This document shows, piece after piece, positions 10,740-22,752 of a stretch of DNA of 64,000 bases. The first letter of the stretch is position 1. The number at the start of each line of letters is the position of its first letter. The position numbers and the translations under genes are program-made. The stretch is taken from assembly GCF_947507565.1 (NCBI RefSeq), contig NC_089194.1, positions 1,984,001 through 2,048,000 of the forward strand. The letters are read 5' to 3'. Source of the DNA: Oscarella lobularis (lineage: Eukaryota > Porifera > Homoscleromorpha > Homosclerophorida > Oscarellidae). The notes under the pieces are model-generated. The model was not told the DNA's origin. It made no database searches and saw only the letters and a list, made by a program, of their open reading frames with translations.

Positions 10740-11023
10740 GTCGAATGGTTGTGGTCAAATGTCACATGACGTCTAAGAATACATAAAGCAGTCAGACTGG
10801 CCGAAGCATCTGTAACTCGTAGCTGTACAGTACAGCAACTCTCTGGCCGACAGCTTAGAGCCAAACTTTGACGAAATAATTTTTACCTCGAGAGCGCATT
10901 TTAATTAATTAACTCAAAAACGGGTTTAATTAATTAAGTTACTCGCCGCTGTCACCATGATTGCTGCTCGGGGATAACCCTTATAATATTGCATGCTTCT
11001 TTTAAATACGGGTTCCCACCCAC

Positions 11024-11054
<31 letters not shown>

Positions 11055-11267
11055 CCCCCTTACACCTAATTAAATCACACTGACGAAACGACTGCAAAGC
11101 ATCTCCCACTCTTGACTCTCTCGCCTTCGGGTCTCCCGTTCACTTTCAACTCGCAAGCGCTCAAACAATCACCCACCCACGTTCTTTTGGAACTACGGAA
11201 CGTCCGAACGAGTCGAATCGACGCGGTAAACCCACGACTTCCGCATTTTCTTTGCGCGCCAACGCTA
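10740..11267. promoter_or_regulatory. Divergent upstream region of CLN3 and the RhoGEF
   Basis: Two genes start on either side, so this is a presumptive two-way promoter region. It contains a CATCGT-type simple repeat at about 11024-11056 and TTAATTAA words near 10901 and 10926. No TATA box is obvious. Confidence 0.4.
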
Positions 11268-12650
11268 ATGGAAAGCGAGATCGTCGAGTCCGCGGGCCCA
11301 GGTTCCAGCGACGAACAAAAGCCATCATCTCCCTCGCGCTCCGTTTTATCAACGCCCGACCCAGGATACGCTTCAGGTACTGTACGAGTGCTGAGAACTT
11401 AGCTTCCTCGCTATACGTAACCGTAAAAGGGAAGGTTGATGTAAGATACCATCTGCAGTGTCTGGGGCCTTCCCTTTTATTACACGTTGACGTCGAAAAC
11501 CTTTCCCCCCCAATTTACGAATATACCGCAAACTCGATCTCGACGCTTCCTCTCTTCTTATATGAGGTGACAAATTTAGGGGGGAGGGGGCGTAAGCAGG
11601 CCCCTGGGAGGATAGGGAAGCGAATCTTTAGGCAAGTAGCGGCTTATCCCTATGAACGAACTGTGATTTTCACGGCGATAAATTATGCTGAAACGAACGG
11701 GGTCTCGAAGAGGAATGTTTCACATTCCACGCGGTTTGTTTACACTCAAAAGTCGCGTGAACGCGATTTCCATCTTAGAAAAACACGGCCGTCGTAGCGG
11801 TCTCGGTTCGCGCGATCCTTATATAGAAGCGCGGTCCAGACCTATTAGGGAATGGAGTAGAAAAATGATCGACTCAGCTTAGCTATTAGAGTCTCACAGA
11901 GAATCCGCACATGTAGCGTAGAGCTTCCATTTTAGTACTAAGAGCTTTTTCAAGTGATTCGGTCTTTTCTACAGAATCTCCCATGAGTTCATCGGACGCT
12001 TTTCCGCCTCCCGACGTTTCGGCGACGGCGAAGGCGGTCTCTTCGTCGAAACACGACAGGTGGTCGATAGGAAGAATGGAAGGGCTAAAAACGGACGATG
12101 GAAAACAGAGATCGCAGAAACGTCACAAGACGTTTCCCGGTCGAAGCGAATCCCAGACGTTTCCAACGCCCCAAGACGTTCGCCAAAACTCCCTAACTTA
12201 TCATCAGTCGCCGCTCGTCGAATCGGACGATTCCTCGACGTCGCGATCGTCGCGGAGTTGCCGCCTTCCCCTCTTCTCGTACGAAAAACACAACCTAGAC
12301 GCCTATTCGCGCTCGAAAGAAACGAACATCGACGAGGACATCGACGAAGAGGAGTTGAGCGACGATGAGGACGACGAAACAAATGACGAAGCGTTCGCTC
12401 GAATTCATCAACGCAATTCGTCGGAAGACTCGGTATCGTCCGTTCCCAGCGTCACTTACACGCGATCGCATTGCACGGAGAGTGTGAGCGTGCCGGCGAG
12501 CCCCCACGAAAGATCGCCGGCCTATCAAAGCCCTCGAGATCGAGATCGAGATCGAGATCGCGCCCGATCCCAATCGCCGACGTCGGCCCTGTCGCGCGCA
12601 ACGGCGCGAATATCACTTCATTCTGACGAAAGTAGGCGGAAGAATGTCAA

Positions 12651-12701
<51 letters not shown>

Positions 12702-15543
12702 GAATATTTCTAATCTTCTCCCCGTTCCCGAAGTGTCGATGGCCCGCACTAAATCGTGCCATTCTGTCTTGGAAGACGACAATGATGCTGATGACGAAAG
12801 CGTCGTCGATCTCATTCGAAGTCGTTCGACCGATTTTCTCGCCGATATTGGACGAGAGCGAAAGTACAGTACCATAGAAGCCGGTTTTCCCGCCGGACCC
12901 GTTCCCGCCGCCGGTGCGTCCCTTCGACGGAGTTTCAAAGCGTCGACGCTGGGCGGAGGAGGCGTGCGCGGCGGCGGCGGCGGCGGCAACGCTCTCGGTT
13001 CGCTTCTTCGACGATTTCGAACTGCTGGAGGAAGTTTTCGGAGCGGAAACAAGACTATTAAGAAATCGGCATCGCTTTCCGTGAATTCTGGGGCTTCCGG
13101 AAACGACAGTTCCGTTTCTACTGTGCTCTTGAATCCGTTCAGCGATAAAAAGGAAAAGAGAAAGAAAAACAGTGCAATAGGAAGACAGGTGTGACCAGAT
13201 AGGATGACTTCGTAATGGAATGACGTCATTGGTTTTAGGCTATTTTTCGGCAAGAAACGCGTTCGCTTTCTATTCCGGAAGCTGTCCCGCTGCCACAGCA
13301 GCTCAATTTCAATGGGTACTCACCTCCCTTAATTTAAAATTGTCAGACTATTAATTTATCTACTCTTTCTGAAGATCGAGACGGTTTTCCGATTGTCCGG
13401 CGCCTTCTTTGTCAGGCGTTGGAATCAAGGTAGGTAATAGAGATGTGAAGGTATCAGATGTCTTTCATGTGGTTTTACTTCTAAAGAGGAGGCAAAGTAT
13501 GGCTAGTCGCGTATCTGCCTGCGAAGGAATCCGTCTCTGTCTTGTGGATTGGGAAGAGAAGCTCAACGTCATTGAAACTCCGACAGATGGGGAACGAAGG
13601 CTTAAATTGCCCACTCAGTACTCTGTAGGAATAAGCCCTAATTCATTTAAGATTTTTTTTCTTATTTATTTTTTGATTAGGACTGTAGTTGGCAGCAAGT
13701 CATCCAACTTGGAATTGCGGAGACAATTCTTCTTGAAAAGATGCCGGAAAAGGAGCGGAAGTTGAAAGCTGCCGTTTGGGAGATAGCTAGGAATGAATGT
13801 GAATATTTAGAGGGGCTTCTCGTTCTCAAAGACGTAGGTGTTCTTTCAAAACAGTTTGCCATTTGAAACTGAAAAATCTTCTCTGCAGATTTTTAAGGCA
13901 ACGTTGGAATTTCTTCAAGAAAAAGATCATCTTCTTTACGTGAACAAACATCTGCTCTTCGCTAATCTCGACGAGATATGCCAGGTTAGAATTTCTGGCG
14001 TTTGTAACGTTAATTTATTTATATTTTGTTGAAGGTGAGTGCAGGCTTTGCCAGCTCTCTTCTCAGTCTCTTCGTTGATAAAACTCCTAATGAAGCCGGA
14101 AATTTGGAGGACGTGGCAAGGACGATCAACGAGGTTGGAGCCATTTTTCATTGAAATTTTTCAAGTGTAGGCATACATATTTTCCAGATTACTGAAGTTC
14201 TTCTTTCGTCATACGAAGCATATTGTATGAATTATAAGAAAATCAAGTATCAGGAGCTGCTCAAGTGGTGGAAACAATGCAGCGGATTCCCCATATACGA
14301 ACAGGTAAACTTGAGGGAAATATTTTCTATCTAAAGTCAAGATCTTCTTATAGAGTTGCATGAAACATTCGAGAGCAAAAAAGCGCGCAATAGACGATCT
14401 CCTCATCACCCCATTCTCAAGACTGACGCGCTATATCCCACTCTTGGACGTAAGAAAAATGAAAATGAAAATGAAAATCCCCTAACTAAATTGTTTCAAT
14501 TCACTATCAAGGTTGTGGCCAAGTACTGTTCTGAAGACGACGATGAGAAAATCGTCCAGGAAGCAATAGAAGGAATGAAGCAGGCAAACAGTGCGCAAGA
14601 CTAATAAATTATCATGGACTTGTGTACATGGAAGGCTTCTTTTTCTTAGGATCATTGGATGACGCATTGAAATCTTTGGACGCATATGACGTCGTTTTTG
14701 AATTGCAAAGGAATCTTGTCTGGCCGCCATTGACGGATGTGGACAAAACGACAGAAATTCCACCAGTACAAATTTCTAAATTACCTGAATTTCTTCACGT
14801 ACTGTATTGATTTATTTCTTTTTTGAGGTTTTGACGGAAATGCTTTCTCCTGATCACCAGGGCTGCAATTTCTTTCTGGCAAACGGAACGAGAAACATTA
14901 TTCAGTATAGACCTGTCATACTCAGAGGTATGGAACCTGAAACTGCACTATGTGTCTTACGTTTTGTTTCTAGAAGCGGGCGGTACCATGACGGAAATGT
15001 ATTTCTTTCTTTTTGATGATCTAATATTATTGACAACATTTAAGGTGGCATAGTACTATTTAATTATTAATACCTAATTAAATTTAATTTCTCCTTTTTA
15101 GTCTTATACAACTGGGCATGGAAGGCGCTCTAGCTTCTCTGGAAAATTGCCCAACGGAGTCTACACTGTTTTCAAACAGGTTAATTAATTAATTAATAGA
15201 AACTAAGTAACATATGAGAATTTTTTTGTTTCTAGCCTTTGCCTTTGGATAGAATTAAAATTGTTGACGTTTCAGAATGCCAGGGTTTGCCTAATTAAAT
15301 TGGCTAAGTGTTTGTTCTATTCTCTCTTTTTTATATAGGCTGGGAAAAATGTTTTTCTATTGTACATTATTCGAGGTTTGTTCAAGTGTTGGGCGTTCAT
15401 ACGTTTCAAGCCATTTCCGAATTGGATAAAGTGATAAGCATAAAAATTCTCATATGAATCATACTAAACAATCGTACCTGTAGAATGAATTGATTGAAGA
15501 AATATTGAAACGTCAGGAAAAGTCGAGAAACCCATCTTATTGA
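11268..15543 (+). CDS. DH-PH Rho guanine nucleotide exchange factor
   Basis: Activates a Rho-family GTPase, by family. Exon 1 11268-11376 (MESEIVESAGPGSSDEQ), a 598-base first intron, then a large exon 11975-13188 and about a dozen small exons to the TGA at 15541. The N-terminal third is low-complexity Ser-rich with an acidic DEDIDEEELSDDEDDE run, an RD repeat and a polyglycine tract. The DH domain runs roughly from KMPEKERKLKAAVWEIARNE through LYVNKHLLFANLDEICQ to FSRLTRYIPLLD, the last being the conserved helix that contacts the GTPase. A PH domain follows (LTEMLSPDHQGCNFFLANG, EMYFFLFDDLILL, ending VLGVHTFQAISELD). The protein ends shortly after the PH domain (KRQEKSRNPSY). It resembles PLEKHG5/6-type GEFs, but I am not sure of the subfamily. 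Confidence 0.8.
12652..12701 (+). repeat. (GGC)n tract encoding polyglycine
   Basis: About 17 consecutive GGC codons inside the large RhoGEF exon, giving a polyglycine run. A second shorter glycine-rich stretch (GGGGVRGGGGGG) lies about 300 bases downstream. Pure GGC repeats slip easily, so length may vary between individuals. Confidence 0.9.
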
Positions 15544-15773
15544 CATCGTATGAGACTATTTGCTAAGCAAAGCTGCTTTCTTTGCCCTGTTAGAATATTT
15601 TTGGACTGAAGCGCTCCGTCACGTGTTCAAATCACTATTTAATAAATCGATTTCAAAGCAACTCCGTATATAAATAGCTACATTAACATTGATATAAACA
15701 CAAAATACCTTCCCCTTTCATGACGTGGAAAAAAAACCGGACAACGAATGAACGCGACGGTTTTATGACGTCA

Positions 15774-18700
15774 CTACGGTGGAGTATTAGCTAATAATTC
15801 CTCTAGTTTGGGCTGCACGTGACCGAGGAGGTATCTACGCTTGGGATCCATGTTCCAGCAGCCCTCCATTATATCCCAAGCCTCGTCGCTGAACTGGGGC
15901 AAGCGATCGGGCCTAAGGCCCCGTTTCACGCTGCTCCACAATTGGTCTTTGCTGTGGCAGCGATCGTACGCGGTGGGAAGTTTTACGGTGCCTTTGCAGA
16001 TGTACCAGAGTAGGATTCCGAAGGCGTAGACGTCGACTGAGCTGTCGTAGTGACCGCTGAATAATTCCGGTGCCATGTGAATGGGCGTGCCCACGATGGA
16101 CGCGCTCATCATCGCTTCCGGTTTGCAGAAGCCGAGATCCGTTATTTTGCCGCGATTCACGTCGTCGAGCTGGAGAGAAAATGGGGAATTGGGGAGGTTG
16201 CAATTAGAGGGTGCGCGCGCTATATCGCGGGTTTTTTTTCTTTACGAGAACGTTCTTGAGTTTGATATCGCGATGGATTAGGCCTTGGTTGTGAAGAAAG
16301 CGGATGCCTTCCACTACGTCTAGAGCCACTTGTAAGCGTTCTCTGTAAAATAAGAATGACGGAAACGGGAGAGTCGTTAAAAATAGACAATTGATTAATT
16401 GACAGCTATCAATTACGGGGAGTTTGAGTGACACTTTGAAAGGTTTGATAGAGGATAAAAATAAATAATTGGTTAATTGACAGCTTTCAATCACATGGGG
16501 GTTTTGATTGACAGTTACTACTATTAGATACGTTTGATTGAAAGCCTTTCTACAGCCGTCAATCAGAGGCATCAAACTGACGTGCGTAAAACACTTTACC
16601 AAGTTACTCACCTTAGATTCAAACCGCTTTTAATTCCCTGATAGAGATCCCGCTTTAGCCGATCCATGACGAGGAGAACGGCTGAAGAAGATGACCCAGA
16701 CCCGTAGCTGTCGTCGACAATGCATCCCCTAAGCGCTACAATCCTATCGTGATAGGGCAACGACCTTGAAAAAAAATGACTACTTTCTAGAGAGATCACC
16801 ATTTATACAATATACCAAGTGTAATGAAATTCAAGGGCTAAATCATTCCAGTGCTTTTCGTCCGGTGGTACGACCGATTTAACGCAAATGCTTGCGTGCC
16901 CGCCCCACGGATCACACGCGTACACGACGCCGTACTGACCGCGTCCAATTTCCTTGCCCATTCTGGGAAGGCCGTGCTGAATGAGATCGCACAGGGATGT
17001 GCTCAAGAGACAGAGACGCGCAATTTTGGGCGCGAGTATCTAGCAGAACGACGCCCGGAAAAATTAGAAACAAATCAGGGGAGAACTTCAGAGGCAATAG
17101 GGACTCTTATCTGGGAGGAGGAGCTCCAGAGGCAAAGACGCCTAATTAAAAACATCCTAATCTCACCTTGTAAGGGACTCTTATCTGAGAGGAGGAGCTC
17201 CAGAGGCAAAGACGCCTAATTAAAAACTTCCTAATCTCACCTTCTAAGGGGACTCTTATCTGGGAGTGGAGCTCCAGAGGCAAAGGCGCCTAATTAGAAC
17301 TTCCTAATCTCACCTTCTTAACGGTATTCCTCTGCTCTTCCATTTCCTGAAGGCGCATGGAATGCTCGTTGTCCAATCGCTGTATCGACGTCAAAAAAAT
17401 CTGATGAGCTCGCACGAGCTTAGTCCGAAACTGCGAGCAGAGACTCCGCGCCAATTGGCTCGCATTCATCTTCTGCACGACGCCGCGCGCCACGCGCTTT
17501 TTCCACAGCGCGTCGATCTTCGTCTGCGATCGCGACACGGACGTCAATATTTGCACGAAACGTTCTAAGAGCAGCTGAATGGACGAATTCGCCGCGCGCT
17601 TATTGAACTCGAGCTGATAAGCGGCATCGAGGATATCACGCAACGCTTTGCGCGTCGTCGCCGATCTCTCGTTCTCACCGTCCTTTCCAGCGGCGAGATC
17701 GTCCTCCAAACTGTCGAGACAACGCGAAAGGGTCCCTATGACGCCGTCGCGCATGACGTTCATGGAACGAACCAATTCGGTGGAAACGGCCGAATTGAGA
17801 CGCGAAAAGACCATTTCTTGGATCTGATGATTGCACAAGCGTTCCACGCGATTCGAAACGATAAGCGACTTGGGTATGGCGACGTCGCGAAACTCGAAAC
17901 GCGACGCGTCGTCGTATAACTGCGATTGCAAATTGGCGACGCAATCCGTCACTAATTTCCGTATTTCTTCCTGTTTTTTCGTCGCCGTTTCGAGGAGATT
18001 CCCGTAGAGTTTCTCCTCGTGTTTTTTCGCGTATTCGATTCGGCGCGGCGTCACTTGGACGTCGCGCGCCATGTCGAAAGCGGCGCAGATGAACGTACGA
18101 AGGCAATTGTTGTGCGAAGCGGCAAGCGTGTTCGCCGCGCACGTGATCAAATGACGCAAATTGCGCTGAATGTACTGAACGAAAGCGCGCGGAAATTCGG
18201 AAAAATCTTCAACGAATTGATGCAAGGGACGAAAGGCGGACGAATTTGTTAATACGTCTGATTCGACGGAGTAGAGAAAGCCGTCGCTTTCCGTCAGAGT
18301 CGCGCCGCCTCCGACTTCTGGTGAAACGGAACGTGTTGGATCTTGGAAATAATTCTCCGCGCTTAGATGATCGTAAATTGATTTGATTTTCGACGGAACG
18401 GCGCGATCGTCGATGCTGTCGCGACGCGACAATTTCCCGTCTACTTCCGTGGAAGCGGGAAGAGGTGAAGACGTAGTTGTCGTGTCAATACAAACGAAGA
18501 GAATGGGAGACGCGGGAGCAATTGTCTTCAAGCACTGAATCTGATCACAATCCTGAAGGAAAAAATATATGATTATATATATATATATATATATATATGA
18601 TTTTTTTACTTCTTGGGTGAAGGGTTCGTTGACGTCCATTGGATAGATAAAGAATGGTAAATATCCTTCGACGCATAGCATCACTTCCATGGGATTTTGA

Positions 18701-19439
18701 ACGCTTGCTAAATTTGAATCAGCTGTGGCTGGCAAAATTAATTCTACACCTGTTCCAAAGAGTTGATGATTGAAACCGACTTCAACCAACGTCTCTATTT
18801 CAGCGAGAGCCGAATCACGCGATCCTGTCGTAGAAGACGAATGCAAAACGAGATCTTGCCTAAAAATAGAAAAAAACAATGATTTATGTATCGTCGTAGC
18901 GTGCGCTAACTCACCGCGAAATTGACTGAAATTCGTCCTGTGCGGCGGTTCGATGCGAAGCGACTTCGTATTCGTCGCTCAAATCCGAATCCTGACTCAC
19001 GTGCTTCAAATATCGATTCTTCGCATATTGAAACCGAATCATTCTCCATCGCTCGTCCATACCCTGGACCGAAGGCAAAACACCCTCTCCTAACGTAGGC
19101 GATATAACACCGAACGTCCTAAGACGTTCGCCTTTTCCTGATCACGTGATACTTACCGAGTAACTCGTTCACAACGAGCGACTTCAAATGCGTTCGTCCG
19201 AGCACGCATAGGGCGGGAGAGTGTTTATAGAGCTGCGTTATGGTCTTGTGAGCGCCGTCGGGGAGCGTGGCGTGCTCCACGAGCGCGCTATTCGGCATCG
19301 ACGATTGAACTTCGTTGTACGATTCGCGCGTCTCCGTGTAGATCGTGCGAACGTGAGCGGCGTGCTTGAGAAAGTCGGAAAAGTCGCCGACGATCGCTGT
19401 CGACGGCGAAGGCGATGTGACGTCCCTTAGCGAAAGCAT
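15774..19439 (-). CDS. DSTYK: Dual serine/threonine and tyrosine protein kinase
   Basis: Orthologue of DSTYK (RIPK5). ATG 19439 ([12 protein letters not shown]); a long central exon 17314-18879 encodes the helical region ([59 protein letters not shown]). After a repeat-expanded intron (17040-17313), the kinase domain begins with [20 protein letters not shown], the glycine loop, then [20 protein letters not shown] with the ATP-binding lysine. Later exons give [20 protein letters not shown] with IKLKNVL (HRD catalytic loop) and [14 protein letters not shown], where DLG replaces DFG as is normal for this family, then [11 protein letters not shown]. The C-terminus ([18 protein letters not shown]) matches family length. 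All catalytic residues seem present, so an active kinase is expected. Confidence 0.93.
16380..16570. repeat. TTGATTGACAG-type words in a DSTYK intron
   Basis: Four or more variants of TTGACAGCT(A/T)TCAAT / TTGATTGACAG in one kinase-domain intron, similar in wording to the SARS1 intron repeat at 5480-5850. Confidence 0.5.
17101..17320. repeat. Three tandem copies of a ~74-base unit that includes a splice donor
   Basis: Units start at about 17101, 17175 and 17250 (period 74-75 bases) and are close to identical. Read on the minus strand, each copy begins with a donor-like AAG/GTGAGATTAGG. The copy at 17314 is the real 3' edge of the long DSTYK exon; those at about 17240 and 17166 now lie in the intron. 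Confidence 0.85.
18573..18600. repeat. (TA)n microsatellite
   Basis: Run of TA dinucleotides in the DSTYK gene between [12 protein letters not shown] and the preceding QEVKKS segment, inside what is probably a short intron. Confidence 0.8.
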
Positions 19440-19702
19440 TTGGGCAATGAAGAATCCGGGGTGTTAGAGTGACGCGCTGAGAGGATGCACGTGAGAGTCC
19501 TCGAGAGACTCGTTCAGAGTGCGCAGGAGCTCGGAACGCCTCTGTAGCAGCATTCAGTAGCGCGACTAACGCAAATATTCATTGCAAAAAACGATCACTT
19601 AAAATATCACGTGGCTTATTCGTATCCCGGATGTGACACTAGCTAAAATCCGACTCTATCATACACAGAGATGCTTATGTAAAATTCTTTCAGCGCCTTT
19701 CA

Positions 19703-22305
19703 TTACACTAAACTTTCGGGCATATCCTTGCTTGATGACGGAATAGCGGACCTCAGCGCAGAGAGCCACGCCTTCTTATCATGTTCATCTCGAGCTTGAA
19801 ACGAAAACGAGTCGAGACAATCTCGTTTTCGATGCAGAACGCGAAAAACGAACTTGGCTACCAAAAAACCCCGGAAAAATTATTTTAAAAATTCAATTAA
19901 ATTTTTCTCCTACCGGATTCGCGAGTGAGAGTATTTCGTAGTGATCCCCCCAAACGTATTTCCCCGTCTTCGAGATCTTCCACGAACATTTTATCAACAG
20001 GTATAGGCTTGGGATTAAGTATGAGTAAGTTTTAATTTTTATTGATTAAAAAATTTACTTACTTCTTTGGATACTTGGAGACGAAGTGCTTCACTTCTAG
20101 TCGCTGGACGACTTATAACAAAAGCTTTATCAAAGAGATACACTTCAAATTTCTAAAAAAATGAATATCATTGACATTGGACGTCACGTGGCTTCCTACC
20201 CTGTTCTTCATGTTTTTCAGAATTCCACTAAAGAGTATAGTACTTGACTCTCTCACAGCAGGGCAATCCTATAGTTGATTATTATTAATTAATTAAAGTC
20301 AATATGTTCTTCTTTGTGAGACCTTGGTTTCGTCGTCATAGCAATAGTAAAGCCGCTCTTTTATGTTAGCGCACTATAAGGATGATATGTTGCTACTTTT
20401 TTGTCTATCTTTTCTCTGAGTCACTTGCCCGCGCTTCTCCCGTTTCCTTGTCAATGTCTCTGATAATTTCATTGATGCAGATAAGCTAAAAGGATACTTA
20501 AGAAGATGAAAATTAGTCTCTTGAAACTCACGGAAGTCTCCAAGTAGTACATATCCGGGTGTTCCTTTGATGTCTAAAAAAGGAAACTCTAATTGGTGGA
20601 CTATCTCGTTGCTAGGCAACAATTACGTACCAGGTCTTTGATTTGAGTCAAAAGAAGCGGGTATTTCATGAGTATGGAACGCGGAGCATCTGATATTCAT
20701 TTTCATGAATGAAAGTGGCGTTTATTTTTAATTAGAATCGCTTACCAAGAAAATCCCACATTTCCAGTCTATGACTGAATGATGAAAGCCGGCATCTCTA
20801 CGTGAGAGAAAGTTTAGAGAGAGACACGTGTCTCAAAATAACTTGCTACATTGAGAAAGTCGCTGAATCCCGGATCTCCTTGTTTCTTATTGTCATACAG
20901 TTCTTTGGCTTTGGCAAGATTGGAACAATAACGAATGAGAGCCCGTAACTGTGGCGACTAGATAATGACTCAGCAACAATAGTCAATAATATATCATATG
21001 TCATGATTACCCATTCTAAAACAACTTCTCCAGGGTTGTCAACAGTTCCGTCATTGTTTCGTAGCAATTCAAGCTTTGAAATCAAATCTAATTCAATAAA
21101 TAAATAATAGTATCTAATTTTATTATTTAGTTCTTACCATCATGTATTGGCAACAATGTAGCTACGTTTGAAAATAAAGTTTCATGCTCTTCTCTTGTTA
21201 AAAGTATTTTCTCCAAGGGATGATACATGCACTAAAAATTAATTAATTAATTCTTTTAATTAGGAGTGATAAAGCACATACATCTAAAACTATTTTCAAA
21301 TCATCTCTCAGGGCTTCTTCTGTAGTCTGAAGCTCATATATAGCCTAGAATAAAAATGTGACGTCACAAATAATAAGTCACCTCAAGCCTACTTCCTGTC
21401 GTTTTATTTCTTTCCTATCAAAGTTTTCCGAATTTTCAACAGTTTCAAGCCAACTCTGTATAAACAAAATTAAAAAAATCCTCAATAAATAAAAACGTCA
21501 CCTTTTTCTGCCGAGGTCTGTACTTGACTTCAGGACTACGGTAAATTTTAACATTGGAACGTTTTGACGAAGGCGTGACGGCTTCTCCATCCAAAAAACT
21601 GACCGTTCTCTGTAAAACCCGCGTACGTAATAAGGGCAGCTGAAGCCTGAAAGAACTTGCAACAAAGGACCCGCGTCTGATTGGACGACTAGCAGCTACA
21701 ACTAATTCAATGATAACCCGTCTGCCACCCCGCATGCGAGTCTGCCACCTGGCTCGATTCCAAATTATACCACTTGTCGCTACGGTAACGAGTGACTGGA
21801 GACTTTCTTTGATACACACTTACCTTCAGAGCTCGAACTGGAGGCGAATTGAACGCCATCGAAGCGAGAGACGTCATTTTATGAATAGGATTTTTGAATT
21901 TAAATCGTCGCTTCGATTCGCTCTATAATAAATCGATTCCTAAATTCCCGAACGCTCTCTCGATCTATAAAAGTCTTACTTTGACGCTCGATATACTCGA
22001 AATCGAGCAGAGGCTCATCGTTTCGGCTTTATCGCTCGAAGGATCGATCGTTTCTTTCTTCGAACGACGCAATTTTCGAAATCGAGCCTAGTTTTACGTC
22101 GCGCTGTAATCGAGGAGCGATTATTCGAGCCAGTGACTTACGAAACGACGCTTTGGCGGCTGCGGAGTCTTAAAATCGGATAGTGTGGAGCTAGAGGAAT
22201 ATGAGTTAGTGTTAGGTGTCGGTTTTCGTCTTCTCAAACGTTCTCTTAGCGATGTTTTGCTTCGATTTACCTTGATAGATCTGGCATGCTCGGAGAAGAC
22301 ACCAT
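19703..22305 (-). CDS. NET1/ARHGEF3-like Rho guanine nucleotide exchange factor
   Basis: Closest to vertebrate NET1 and ARHGEF3 (RhoA exchange factors). Recognisable pieces in order on the minus strand: NSPPVRALKRTVSF (compare the PPVR/KRF block of ARHGEF3), NFDRKEIKRQE then AIYELQTTEEALRDDLKIVL (start of the DH domain), NPGEVVLEW in mid-DH, and in the PH domain FVEDLEDGEIRLGGSLRNTL, almost the family signature (LEDLQDGEVRLGGSLRG), followed by SFQARDEHDKKAWLSALRSA. Ends KDMPESLV with TAA at 19703-19705. About 12 short exons. The 5' end is less certain: the first in-frame ATG (22305) is reached only if a very short intron (about 22245-22270) is removed. One intron holds a perfect TGACGTCA at 21359. 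Confidence 0.85.
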
Positions 22306-22752
22306 CGGCGTGTTTTTCAGTTCCTTTTGAGCCATTATTCACGGTGTCCAGTGGTGACGCGTTTCGAATCGGACGGTGTCAAGCAATGGGCCAATCAAAC
22401 GACGGCTACAGTCACGTGCGGGATTCCAGGATTAGAAGTTGTTGATATCGGGAAGCTTAGACGAAAACGTGCGATCGAAGCAAGACTTTCGGCGTTCCTG
22501 CGGCACGGAAAAGCAACGCAAAAGGTATGAAGGCTTAGTAGTTGCATTTAGAGCCGAAAATCCTTCCTAGTCGCCCGTTATATTACGTTGACAGTTAGTT
22601 AGCAGCACAATAAACTACTGCCGTCCTTCTAAAATTGCCCAGTTAGCAGTTAAAAGTCCGTCCGTGACCTATTCTCCTCGCAGAGTCGTTCTAGTTTAGG
22701 AAAGCGCGTATTTTGCGGCTCATGCTTCAAATTACGTATTAAAAATTTTCCC
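22306..22752. other. Gap between NET1-like start and Wnt stop
   Basis: Presumptive upstream region of the NET1-like gene and 3' flank of Wnt. Open frames here have no splice or homology support. Confidence 0.35.

Noticed and set aside
12618-13253. Minus-strand proline-rich frame
   Set aside because: Antisense shadow of the GGC tract and glycine-rich RhoGEF exon.
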